Positions 7,595 to 15,109 of a stretch of 28,364 nucleotides of DNA are shown one piece after another. The notes under the pieces are model-generated. The model was not told the origin of the DNA, searched no databases, and was given only the letters and a program-made list of their open reading frames with translations. Both the position numbers and the translations under genes were made by a program. The DNA is from a candidate division FCPU426 bacterium (lineage in GTDB: Bacteria; Oederibacteriota; PGYV01; Palsa-1178), in the NCBI GenBank assembly GCA_003167475.1, contig PMTB01000246.1, positions 489 through 28,852 of the forward strand, given 5' to 3'. Every line of letters begins with the position of its first letter. Positions within the stretch are counted from its first letter, which is position 1.

Positions 7595-9067
7595 ATGATG
7601 AAGACATTACGCAAGAACGCAAAGTACGTTTTATGGATCGTTTTATCGGCATTCCTGATCACCATTGTCGGCGTTTGGGGCGCCAAGCAGGCTTTCCTTG
7701 ACCCGAAATCCAATCCGGACCTTATAGCCAAGGTCGGAAAAACCGAACTCACCTATACCGAACTTGGCGAGGCGTGGCAGGCAAAACAGCAGCAGCTCAA
7801 TGACCAGGGGATAAAAATATCCGAGGACAAAGAAAAAGAACTCAAAAAAGAACTTTTAAACTCGCTCATAGAAAGGCAGCTGCAGCTTGATTACGCGAAA
7901 AAGCTTAAGATAACCACTTCCCCCGAGGAGATAGCGCAGTCCATAATGAGCATCAACGCTTTTAACGACAGGGGCGAGGGCGGCAAACAGGTTTTTAACA
8001 AGGACCGCTATGTGCAGTACCTTAACAACCAGAGGATAAACCCTTCCGACTTCGAGAACGAACAGAGGGACTCGCTCATACTCACAAAACTGCGCAACAT
8101 GATGCAGTCGGGAGTAAAGGTCACAGACGATGAATTAAAGGCTTATTACCTGAAACGCGGCAGGAAAGTTTCCGTGGATTATGTTTATTTCAATTACAAG
8201 AACTTTTTGGGCGAGATAAAGATAGACGAGGAAAAGATGAAAGATTACTACGCCGTCAACAAGAAGAACTACGAAAAACCCGACAGGATAAAGGCTTCGC
8301 ATATACTTATCAGGCCGGACGCTTCCCCCACCTCGCCCACGGGCAGGACCGATGAGGCGGCTAAGAAATTCGCCGAGGACCTGCTTGCCAAGATAAAAGG
8401 CGGGGCGTCATTTGAAACCCTGGCAAAAAAATATTCCCAGGACCCGGGTTCGGGCGCCAAGGGCGGGGACCTCGGATTTTTTTCAAAAGGCATGATGGTA
8501 CCGGAGTTTGAAACGGCCGCCATGTCTTTAAAGCCGGGCGAAATAAGCGGCATAGTAAAAACGCAGTTTGGCTACCATATTATAAAAGTGACCGGCAAGG
8601 AAGCCGGCTTTGAGCCCACTTACGATAAAGTAAGGTCAAAAGTCCTGGAGGAAATGCAGAAACTCGATGGCGTTAAGCTCATGAAGGACCGCGCCCAGGC
8701 CATGAAAGACGAGATAAAGGACCCCTCCGATCTCGAAAAACTCTCGGCGAAGTATAAGATATCAGTGGCGTCGGTTTCATTCTCGGAAAACTCAAAACCA
8801 ACATCCATAAAATCAACTGAATTCCCGGACACGGTACTGGATTTGAATAAAGGCGATGTGTCCGGTCTTATCACAGGGGATAACGGGAACTACATAGCCA
8901 AGATCACATCAGAACAGGCCGCCACGTTTAACGACGCTGACTTCAATAAAAAATCCTCCGAACTTTCAATGAGGCTGAAGAACATCAAATACACCCAGGA
9001 ACACCAGGACCTGCTGGACAAACTGCGTGTGGATGAAAAAGTCGTGATAGTGGAGAAGAACATATAA
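7595..9067 (+). CDS. Membrane-anchored parvulin-type peptidyl-prolyl isomerase (PpiD/SurA-like)
   Basis: A 490-residue foldase that isomerises prolyl peptide bonds in exported proteins. A short basic N-terminus and one membrane segment (residues 11-29) anchor it, as in PpiD. A SurA_N-like helical chaperone region covers about 35-225. A parvulin domain at about 231-334 has ASHIL, GGDLGFF and FGYHII, with histidines at 236 and 328. A C-terminal helical region of about 150 residues follows. The start is fixed by GAGGTG seven bases before the first of two ATGs. It is the only plus-strand gene in the window, monocistronic, with its own promoter and a strong terminator at 9109-9152. It is shorter than E. 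coli PpiD (about 620 residues), and no second parvulin domain is visible. I infer that it helps fold envelope proteins such as the secreted propeller next door. Confidence 0.93.
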   Translation: MMKTLRKNAKYVLWIVLSAFLITIVGVWGAKQAFLDPKSNPDLIAKVGKTELTYTELGEAWQAKQQQLNDQGIKISEDKEKELKKELLNSLIERQLQLDYAKKLKITTSPEEIAQSIMSINAFNDRGEGGKQVFNKDRYVQYLNNQRINPSDFENEQRDSLILTKLRNMMQSGVKVTDDELKAYYLKRGRKVSVDYVYFNYKNFLGEIKIDEEKMKDYYAVNKKNYEKPDRIKASHILIRPDASPTSPTGRTDEAAKKFAEDLLAKIKGGASFETLAKKYSQDPGSGAKGGDLGFFSKGMMVPEFETAAMSLKPGEISGIVKTQFGYHIIKVTGKEAGFEPTYDKVRSKVLEEMQKLDGVKLMKDRAQAMKDEIKDPSDLEKLSAKYKISVASVSFSENSKPTSIKSTEFPDTVLDLNKGDVSGLITGDNGNYIAKITSEQAATFNDADFNKKSSELSMRLKNIKYTQEHQDLLDKLRVDEKVVIVEKNI

Positions 9068-9108
9068 AAAGACAATGTAGAACGTAGATAGTAGATTGTT
9101 GAATGCGG

Positions 9109-9152
9109 CAAATGAAAAAACCCGGCGTGAGAGCGCCGGGTTTTTTCATTTG
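9109..9152. terminator. Bidirectional rho-independent terminator
   Basis: A perfect 19-bp stem (9109-9127 with 9134-9152) has a six-base loop, TGAGAG. The GC core CCCGGCG/CGCCGGG is flanked by A6 on one side and T6 on the other, so it can end transcription in both directions. It lies between convergent genes: the isomerase (stop at 9067) and maf (stop at 9335). Confidence 0.92.
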
Positions 9153-9165
9153 TATTGTTTGTATC

Positions 9166-9309
9166 GTCATTGCGAGGAGCGCGTCTTTCCGCGACGAAGC
9201 AATCTGGTCTCAATCAAAACCTGTGGAGCGCCGCAGCAAATCAAAAAGAACTTATCGTAGAACAGAGATTGCTTCGTCGCCAAAATACAAAACGGCTCCT
9301 CGCAATGAC
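9166..9309. repeat. REP/MITE-like element with nested inverted repeats
   Basis: The outer arms GTCATTGCGAGGAGC (9166-9180) and GCTCCTCGCAATGAC (9295-9309) are perfect 15-bp inverted copies. The inner arms GCGACGAAGCAATCT (9191-9205) and AGATTGCTTCGTCGC (9266-9280) are also perfect 15-bp copies. The unit is about 144 bp with no coding potential. I recall the same words, CATTGCGAGGAGC and CGACGAAGCAATC, as dispersed palindromic repeats in unrelated bacterial genomes. Only one copy is in this window. Confidence 0.82.
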
Positions 9310-9334
9310 AGCCAGCATCTAATATCAAAACCCT

Positions 9335-9916
9335 TTAGATCTTATCCCACTCCTTCAGTATCCTCTTCACCTTCTCTATAGGTAGTCCCACAACATTATA
9401 GTAAGATCCTTCTATCTTCTTTATGAACGGGTCCGAATTTTCCTGCACGGCATAGGCTCCCGCCTTGTCCATTACGTGGTTTGTCTCTATGTAATTCTTT
9501 ATCCACTCCGGTTCAAGATGCCTGAATGTGACAAATGACTCGTCATATGTAACCAGTGTTTTGCCCGTTTGAGCCTCAATAAAGGCGACAGCCGTCACCA
9601 CACAATGCTTTTCCCTGCTCAGGGCCTTAAGCGTCTCAAAGGCGTGTTTTTTGCTCCTCGGCTTCCCTATTATCCTGCCGCGCAGCACCACTATGGTATC
9701 CGAGCCCAGGATAATGCCGGTTTTTACCTTATTAAGGACCGACCTTGCCTTGGCTAACGCCAGTCCGCAGGCTATCTTACGGGGGATATTGGTGTTGAGT
9801 TGTTTTGCCGCGCGCGCCTCATCGAGGCGGGGCTTTACAAAATCGAATTTTATGCCGAAATCCTTCAGTATCTGATGGCGCCTTGGAGAAGTGGAAGCGA
9901 GGATTATTTTTTTCAT
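9335..9916 (-). CDS. maf: Maf family nucleoside triphosphate pyrophosphatase
   Basis: A 193-residue house-cleaning enzyme that hydrolyses non-canonical or excess nucleotides (typically dTTP, UTP or modified pyrimidines) to monophosphates. The Maf signature STSPRR is at residues 8-13, the catalytic-region GSDTIVV at 71-77 (D73) and GKP at 84-86; the length is normal for the family. It is the last gene of the seven-gene run that starts with the LOG gene at 14888. The ATG is six bases after the stop of the radical SAM gene. There is no good ribosome binding site. Instead, a GGCGTT/AACGCC hairpin (9919-9933) covers the upstream stop codon, so translation probably depends on the upstream gene. Confidence 0.93.
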   Translation of the reverse strand: MKKIILASTSPRRHQILKDFGIKFDFVKPRLDEARAAKQLNTNIPRKIACGLALAKARSVLNKVKTGIILGSDTIVVLRGRIIGKPRSKKHAFETLKALSREKHCVVTAVAFIEAQTGKTLVTYDESFVTFRHLEPEWIKNYIETNHVMDKAGAYAVQENSDPFIKKIEGSYYNVVGLPIEKVKRILKEWDKI

Positions 9917-9922
9917 GCGGCG

Positions 9923-10912
9923 TTAAAAACGCCCCGCTATCGCCGTGTTGCAGTGCCTGCATTTTCCGTCAAACAGCCCTGTAGTATCTATGGACATAAA
10001 ATCGCGTTTTATAACTTCCTTGCCGCATTTCGGGCAGTAGGTGTCGCTTCCGCCTATTTCCGCGGATACATTCCCCATATAAACGTACTTGAGCTTGCGC
10101 CGGCCGGTTTCATAAGCCATGTGCAGCACTTCCAGGTCCGTCGGCTCCAGGTTCATTTTATACTGGGGAAAATACCTGGAAAAATGCAGCGGTATATCCG
10201 GGGACAATTCCGCCACCCAGTCGACTATCCGGTTTATGTCCTCTTTGTCGTTCAATCCCGGTATTACCAGCGTCGCCAGCTCCACATGTACTCCCGCGTC
10301 GTGCGCCTGTTTTATGGTGCGCAGCACCGGGTCCAGCTGGCCGGCGCATACTTCCCTGTAAAAGGCCTCGCTGAATGATTTCAGGTCTATGTTCATGGCG
10401 TCGACAAATGGCAGGAGTTCCCTTAGCGGCTCTTCCGATATGTAACCGTTTGAAACTATGACGTTCTTTAAACCGTTCTCCCTGGCGAGTTTGCAGGTGT
10501 CATACACATATTCGTACCATATGAGCGGCTCGTTATAGGTGTATGCTATGCCGATGGACTCATTTTCCTTTGTGATCTTTATTATATCCCCGGGTTCAAA
10601 ATGTTCGGTAGCGACTTTCTGCTGCGATATCTGCCAGTTCTGGCAGAACGTGCACTTAAAATTGCATCCCCAGCTGCCTATGGAAAACAATTCGGCGCCC
10701 GGATAAAAATTATACAAAGGTTTTTTCTCGACCGGGTCCACCGCGTATGAGGTGAGTTCCGCGTAGGAATCCGCGTACAGCACCCCGTCCTCGTTCTGCC
10801 TCACCATGCATATGCCTGCCTTGTGGTTTGAGATAAGGCACCTGTGCGGGCACAGGACGCAACGGGCCTTGTTTATGGGTTCTTTTTTATAATACTTCGC
10901 TTCGCGTCTCAA
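9923..10912 (-). CDS. amrS: AmmeMemoRadiSam system radical SAM enzyme
   Basis: A 329-residue radical SAM enzyme, close in layout to pyruvate formate-lyase activating enzymes. An N-terminal cysteine region (C18, C21, C25) is followed by the cluster motif CNFKCTFC (C83, C87, C90), which binds the 4Fe-4S cluster that cleaves SAM. A TIM-barrel core and a C-terminal CPKC...CRHC zinc-ribbon-like module near residues 289-322 complete it. The overall pattern matches AmrS, which normally occurs with the AMMECR1 and Memo proteins; neither is in this window. The start is TTG at 10912, six bases after GGAG and 15 bp after the methyltransferase stop. The substrate of the system is not known to me. A generic glycyl-radical activase is the alternative, but no glycyl radical enzyme is nearby. 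Confidence 0.88.
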   Translation of the reverse strand: MRREAKYYKKEPINKARCVLCPHRCLISNHKAGICMVRQNEDGVLYADSYAELTSYAVDPVEKKPLYNFYPGAELFSIGSWGCNFKCTFCQNWQISQQKVATEHFEPGDIIKITKENESIGIAYTYNEPLIWYEYVYDTCKLARENGLKNVIVSNGYISEEPLRELLPFVDAMNIDLKSFSEAFYREVCAGQLDPVLRTIKQAHDAGVHVELATLVIPGLNDKEDINRIVDWVAELSPDIPLHFSRYFPQYKMNLEPTDLEVLHMAYETGRRKLKYVYMGNVSAEIGGSDTYCPKCGKEVIKRDFMSIDTTGLFDGKCRHCNTAIAGRF

Positions 10913-10927
10913 AATCTTCTCCGTCCT

Positions 10928-11506
10928 TTATTTTTCAGCGGTTAAAAAATAATCCGGAGGTTCGTTATTGACCCCGCTTATTATCGCCCTGATCTTCCTC
11001 AGGAAATTCTTTACCGCCGAATTATCCCAACTCTCCGGGTCCGTTCCTGTACCGAGGAATTTAAGGCCCGCGGTCTTGAATATCTCTTTCATCTCCGCGG
11101 CCGTATAAGGCCTGACATGCGTCTCGTCCTTCCAGAACTCGGTCGTGGCCACGCCGATATTTTTTATATTCGGCAGTATCGCCACAAGGCGCCCCCCCGG
11201 TTTGAGCACTTTTTTTACGTCCTTTAAAAGCGCTGTTACCGAAGCCCTGTCAAAATGCTCAAGTATATGCCTGGCGTAAACGCCGTCGTATCTCGCGGTT
11301 TTTTCTTTTTTCAGGTATTTCGGGATATCCTGTTTTATTACCCTGTAACCCGGGGCGCTTTTGGGGTTCCTGTCAACGCCGGTGGCCTTAAGGCCCATTC
11401 CCGAGCACAGGTCCAGGAAATCCCCTCCGCCGCTGCCGAGCTCCAGTATGGCCCCGCCTTTTTTAAACATGCAGGCATACTTTACCTGTTTCTGCTTGTT
11501 ATCCAT
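10928..11506 (-). CDS. Class I SAM-dependent methyltransferase
   Basis: A 192-residue methyltransferase. The SAM-binding motif I is ELGSGGGDF at about residues 22-30. It is followed by an acidic strand end (GVDRN) and the family's HILEHF and LKPGGRLVAI segments. I chose ATG at 11506, which overlaps the GT4 stop by 8 bp. An in-frame ATG at 11575 would overlap that gene by 77 bp, and the extra 23 residues look like out-of-frame reading of it. Lying directly behind two glycosyltransferases, it may methylate a sugar or lipid-linked glycan; that is inferred from context only. The fold is certain and the substrate is not visible. Confidence 0.87.
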   Translation of the reverse strand: MDNKQKQVKYACMFKKGGAILELGSGGGDFLDLCSGMGLKATGVDRNPKSAPGYRVIKQDIPKYLKKEKTARYDGVYARHILEHFDRASVTALLKDVKKVLKPGGRLVAILPNIKNIGVATTEFWKDETHVRPYTAAEMKEIFKTAGLKFLGTGTDPESWDNSAVKNFLRKIRAIISGVNNEPPDYFLTAEK

Positions 11507-12569
11507 TAGTTTTAAGCCCGCCAATAAGATATTTGTAAAACCGCTTGATCTCGGTATTACAGTCATATTTTTCAAGTATTAATTTATAACCTTTTTTGCC
11601 CCTTTTTTCAAGGCTTTTTATGGCCGCGTTTACCGTCTTCGCGTAACGCACCGGGTCCGGGGGGCTTAAAAAAACGCTTCCCTTGAATTTTTTTATCTCG
11701 CCTACCGCGTCAGCTGCCACATTTTTCCCCATTGCCAGGTACTCGCGCAGTTTCATCGAGGCCCTGTATGAATTGACCGGCAGGTCCTCATAATACACCA
11801 GGCAGACGTCGGCAGCCGCTATGTAATTGGCCGCTTTACGCGCCGGCACCTGGCCGAGAAATACCACCCTGTCACGCACTCCGAGGGAACGGGCCAATGA
11901 CACATATTTTTTATAAAGCGGGCCTCCTCCGGCCACAAGCAGAACCGCGTCCTTATCGACATACCTCATAGACTGCAGCAAATCCTCCAGGTAGCTCGCG
12001 ATGTTCAGGTGCGCCATGTAAAAAAGTATTTTCCGGCCTTTGTAGGCGTTTTTTACGCGCTTTACTTCAGCCTTGTCCGTTGAACGCGCGTTAAAAATTT
12101 CCCTGTCCACGCACTGGTTGAGCATATATACCCTTTTTTTATACTCCGGGTTTTCCCTTATTATCAGTTTAAAAAGGTCCTCGTTGTGGGTTGTAAGCAG
12201 ATCGGCGCATTTTACGAGCTTCCCCTGCATCCCGGAAATAATGCCGGAAAGAAAACCATTCCTGTAGCCATGGTCCAGGTCGTCAATATCGATTATAAGC
12301 TTTGCCCCCCTGCTTTTGAGCAAAAGAGCCGGCCATACCGTGTTGGGGTACGGCTTGACTATAATAACAAAATCATACCTCATGTTCATCACCCTGAAAA
12401 AATTATACACGAGCGAAAAAATGAAATCCATCATGAACGGCATGCTTTTGAACGGCGGCTTTATGTAATCGGTGTTGTCATTTACTTTCTTTAAATATTT
12501 ATATATGTACTCCGCGCGCAAGGTCGAACCGGTATTACTTGCCTGGGAAGAAATTACAAGTATATTCAC
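11499..12569 (-). CDS. Glycosyltransferase, GT4-like (GT-B fold)
   Basis: A 356-residue glycosyltransferase with two Rossmann-type halves and no membrane segment required for catalysis. The N-terminal half has MNILVISSQASNTGSTLRAE and an IDIDDLDHG stretch. The C-terminal half has the donor-binding region: FYMAHLNIASYLEDLL, then VAGGGPLYKKY, VFLGQVPARKAANYIAAADV and SMKLREYLAMGKNVAAD, as in the GT4 group. The usual acidic EX7E pair is modified (SYRASMKLREYLA). It overlaps the GT2 gene upstream by 4 bp (ATGA). It probably adds a sugar to a surface polysaccharide or glycolipid; the sugar cannot be told. Confidence 0.88.
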   Translation of the reverse strand: MNILVISSQASNTGSTLRAEYIYKYLKKVNDNTDYIKPPFKSMPFMMDFIFSLVYNFFRVMNMRYDFVIIVKPYPNTVWPALLLKSRGAKLIIDIDDLDHGYRNGFLSGIISGMQGKLVKCADLLTTHNEDLFKLIIRENPEYKKRVYMLNQCVDREIFNARSTDKAEVKRVKNAYKGRKILFYMAHLNIASYLEDLLQSMRYVDKDAVLLVAGGGPLYKKYVSLARSLGVRDRVVFLGQVPARKAANYIAAADVCLVYYEDLPVNSYRASMKLREYLAMGKNVAADAVGEIKKFKGSVFLSPPDPVRYAKTVNAAIKSLEKRGKKGYKLILEKYDCNTEIKRFYKYLIGGLKTNG

Positions 12570-13501
12570 GGCAGCATATCCGTTTTTTTGACGCGTATAT
12601 TTGTGTCCGGAAGGCGGTCTTTCAGGGTAAAAGACGTGAAGAATCCGGCCAGCGTGCCGATGCCGTATGAAACATGCAAAATAAAAAAATCAAGGAAACA
12701 CATGGCGCCCAAAACGCCGTCCTTATATTCAATGCCTGCCCTGACCGAAAAAAAAGCGTCGGCGGCTGCGTACAAAGCCATGGGCAGGAGCCCCATGCCG
12801 CCTATGGCAGCCTCGGAGGCCAGGTATATCACAAAAAACGCCGGTACAAAATTCACAAGGTCGTTAAGCGAAAAACTTAACGAGGCCTGCTCCGCCCTGC
12901 CGCGGCCGTAGTTAAAGCACTGCCGTATAAATCCCGGGTAGTCTTTTCTTTTGCTGCGCAGGATAAACAGGGCCGGGTCGTGCACTATCTTCAGGCCCCT
13001 CTCCGCCACCCGGGCCAGGAATTCATTTTCTTCATTGGGGTATAAACTTTCGTTGAACCCGTTTAATTCCTCAAACACTTCTTTCCTTACGAACATATTG
13101 CAGAGTATCATCTCTTTTTCCGATGTTTCCCTGACGGCGCCGTGCCGCCTGTACCTGTTGCAGCTTTTTCCCGCCGCGAAAGGGCTGGCAAAAACCGCGC
13201 CAAAAGACCTTTGAAGCGGCGTGTCCGCGGCCGGAACAAGTTCCGGCCCGCCAAGCACGGCGCAGGACGGATTTGCTGCCAGATATTTTTCCGCAGCCGC
13301 TATTATGCCCGGAGGAAGGACGGAATCATCGTCAATATAATAAATAATGGAGCCGGAGGCCTCTTTTACCCCCGCGTTGCGCTGGTACGAAGGACTCCTG
13401 CCCTCGACCAAAACCACCTGCCCCGGCCTGTTGTCCCCGATATTTTTAAGGACCGCACTCTCTTCACCCAAATCCCTGACCGCGCATACCACGGTTATCA
13501 C
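12566..13501 (-). CDS. Family 2 glycosyltransferase with C-terminal membrane segments
   Basis: A 311-residue GT-A-fold enzyme. The N-terminal strand (MITVVCAVRD) and an SPSYQRNAG nucleotide-binding segment precede the metal-binding acidic triplet at residues 57-59 (YYIDDDS). An acceptor-region motif NEENEFLARV follows. Residues from about 205 contain two to three hydrophobic segments, so it is probably attached to the inner face of the membrane. It overlaps the HAD gene upstream by 4 bp and the GT4 gene downstream by 4 bp, so the sugar-handling genes are tightly coupled. The likely role is surface glycan assembly with the GT4 and methyltransferase neighbours. Confidence 0.88.
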   Translation of the reverse strand: MITVVCAVRDLGEESAVLKNIGDNRPGQVVLVEGRSPSYQRNAGVKEASGSIIYYIDDDSVLPPGIIAAAEKYLAANPSCAVLGGPELVPAADTPLQRSFGAVFASPFAAGKSCNRYRRHGAVRETSEKEMILCNMFVRKEVFEELNGFNESLYPNEENEFLARVAERGLKIVHDPALFILRSKRKDYPGFIRQCFNYGRGRAEQASLSFSLNDLVNFVPAFFVIYLASEAAIGGMGLLPMALYAAADAFFSVRAGIEYKDGVLGAMCFLDFFILHVSYGIGTLAGFFTSFTLKDRLPDTNIRVKKTDMLP

Positions 13502-14208
13502 AGCATTTTTTCTTTTTTCATGTATGTGATGAATTCCCTCAAATTCCCGACCTTCCGGACATTTTTATCCGCCGCGTGAGCGAAAGAAAACTGGGCATTG
13601 ACGGTCGGCCTGGACAGCCACACCGCGTTAACCCCCGCTTTCCTGGCCCCCTCGACGTCGGCTATATAATTATCGCCGATGAACATGAACTCGTCTTTTT
13701 TTACCCCGGTTTTTTTCAGCGCCCTGTCGAATATCTTCTTATGGGGTTTTTCAACGCCTTCGATCTCGGAAACCAGGACATGGTCAAAGGCGCCTTTCAG
13801 GCCCGCCCGCTCAAGTATCTTTTCGAGCGACCGCGACGCGTTTGATATCACTCCGAGTATAACCTTCCTTGAGCGCAGCTGCCTTAAAACGCCGTGAACT
13901 TCAGGATATGCCCTGAAACTGGTGCCTTCCTTGAGGGCGGACTTTATTTTTTCAACGGTGTTTTCATCCTGTATCTTCAGAGAGCGAAATACAGCCCTCA
14001 TATAGTGGTCCCACTTGACCGAATCAGGCATCACGCCTTCTTCGGTTATCGCCTTCATTTCCACGGCAGAGGAGCCTATTGCGGAAGTTAAAGCGTCCAA
14101 ATCCACCTTGTGGCCGCCTTTTTCAAGCAGCCTTTTTACTATTTTTACCAGCGACGGGTTCCTGTGTATAAGCGTCTCGCCGGCGTCAAAAAAAACGGCT
14201 TTTATCAT
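13498..14208 (-). CDS. HAD family hydrolase
   Basis: A 236-residue haloacid-dehalogenase-fold protein with a helical cap after motif I. Motif I is DAGET with nucleophile D8; the second Asp of the usual DxD is Gly, as in some HAD-IA members. Motif II is ISNAS, motif III has the lysine in GVEKPHKKIF, and motif IV is FIGDNYIADVEGARKAG. It is probably a phosphatase acting on a small phosphorylated metabolite. The missing second acid makes phosphatase activity less certain. It overlaps the LOG gene upstream and the GT2 gene downstream by 4 bp each. Confidence 0.88.
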   Translation of the reverse strand: MIKAVFFDAGETLIHRNPSLVKIVKRLLEKGGHKVDLDALTSAIGSSAVEMKAITEEGVMPDSVKWDHYMRAVFRSLKIQDENTVEKIKSALKEGTSFRAYPEVHGVLRQLRSRKVILGVISNASRSLEKILERAGLKGAFDHVLVSEIEGVEKPHKKIFDRALKKTGVKKDEFMFIGDNYIADVEGARKAGVNAVWLSRPTVNAQFSFAHAADKNVRKVGNLREFITYMKKEKML

Positions 14209-14888
14209 CCTCTTTTTTTCAACCCTTTTTTCAGCCCTTTTTTGCCGGCGGCTATTATTATTTTTACAGCTTCTTCGGGAGTCGAAACAACCCGGAATAT
14301 ATCCAGGTCTTCCGGTGAAACATATGCGCCTTTAAGAAGTTTCGTTTTTATCCAGACAAGTATTTCCGACCAATATTCCCTGTCGTACAGGATGATCGGG
14401 AAAGGTTTGATTTTCTTCGTCTGGATCAGGGTGGCCGCTTCAAAGAGCTCGTCCAAAGTTCCGTATCCGCCGGGGAAAACCACAAAAGCCGAAGCGTACT
14501 TTACAAACATTACCTTTCGCGCAAAAAAGTAACGGAACCCCATCTGGATGTTGGCGAATTTATTGGGCTGCTGTTCGTGCGGCAATTCTATGTTCAATCC
14601 GACAGATGTGCCTCCGGCTTCATGAGCGCCTTTGTTGGCGGCTTCCATTATGCCGCCCCCGCCGCCGGTTATTATGGCGTAGCCTTTTTTCGAAAGCAGC
14701 CTTGCCGTTTTCTCAGCATCCTTATAATGCCTGTGGCTGGCGTGTTCCCGGGCGGAACCGAATATGGACACGGCGTCGGTAATGTCCCCCATGGCCTCAA
14801 ACCCGTCCACAAACTCCGACATTATGCGGAACATCCTCCATGAATCATCTGCTATGTTCTCAAGCACGTACTGTTCGCGGTAGCGCAT
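14205..14888 (-). CDS. LOG family protein (nucleotide 5'-monophosphate phosphoribohydrolase-like)
   Basis: A 227-residue Rossmann-like protein of the LOG/TIGR00730 family, often mislabelled lysine decarboxylase. The nucleotide-binding loop GGGGGIMEAANKGA starts at residue 75, and the signature PGGYGTLDE is at 139-147, including the catalytic glutamate. LOG enzymes cleave the base from nucleoside monophosphates; bacterial members often act on AMP or other NMPs. The start at 14888 has GGAGG eight bases upstream. It is the first gene of the run down to maf, with an inverted-repeat element between it and the next gene upstream. With Maf, Nudix and endonuclease Q nearby it fits a nucleotide-salvage or clean-up theme, by inference. 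Confidence 0.9.
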   Translation of the reverse strand: MRYREQYVLENIADDSWRMFRIMSEFVDGFEAMGDITDAVSIFGSAREHASHRHYKDAEKTARLLSKKGYAIITGGGGGIMEAANKGAHEAGGTSVGLNIELPHEQQPNKFANIQMGFRYFFARKVMFVKYASAFVVFPGGYGTLDELFEAATLIQTKKIKPFPIILYDREYWSEILVWIKTKLLKGAYVSPEDLDIFRVVSTPEEAVKIIIAAGKKGLKKGLKKRG

Positions 14889-14922
14889 CTGTAAAACCTC
14901 CAGGTTTGTTATAAAGCCTTGG

Positions 14923-15073
14923 TTAAGTTTTTAAGCCAAAATCCAAAAGACAAAAGTAAAGTTAAGTGCAAGTAGACAAGTGTTTAAAGAACTGCTTTGC
15001 CCTGTCTTCCTTGCTTTTTCTTCACAACTTATCAACTTTACTTTTGGCTTTTGTCTTTTGGCTTGACAACTTG
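14923..15073. repeat. Long inverted-repeat element, copy 1
   Basis: A 31-bp arm at 14933-14963 pairs with 15034-15064, with a few mismatches in the middle. The outer flanks also pair: TTAAGTTTTTAAGCC at left and the complement of CAAGTTGTCAAGCC at right. The arms consist of AAAAG/CC words such as CCAAAAGACAAAAG. The inner 70 bp is not coding. A second copy at 25242-25408 has an identical 31-bp right arm. The element fills the gap between two co-directional genes and precedes the LOG gene. No T-tract follows the stem, so it does not look like a simple terminator. Confidence 0.8.
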
Positions 15074-15109
15074 CTTTAATTTACCTTCATTATACCAAAA
15101 ATCCCGCCC

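Noticed and set aside
7405..7752. 115-codon minus-strand frame over the isomerase start
   Set aside because: It overlaps the promoter region and the clearly coding start of the isomerase gene and resembles no protein.
8890..9381. Frames on both strands through the terminator and the REP-like element
   Set aside because: They consist of the hairpin, the inverted repeats and the antisense end of the isomerase gene.
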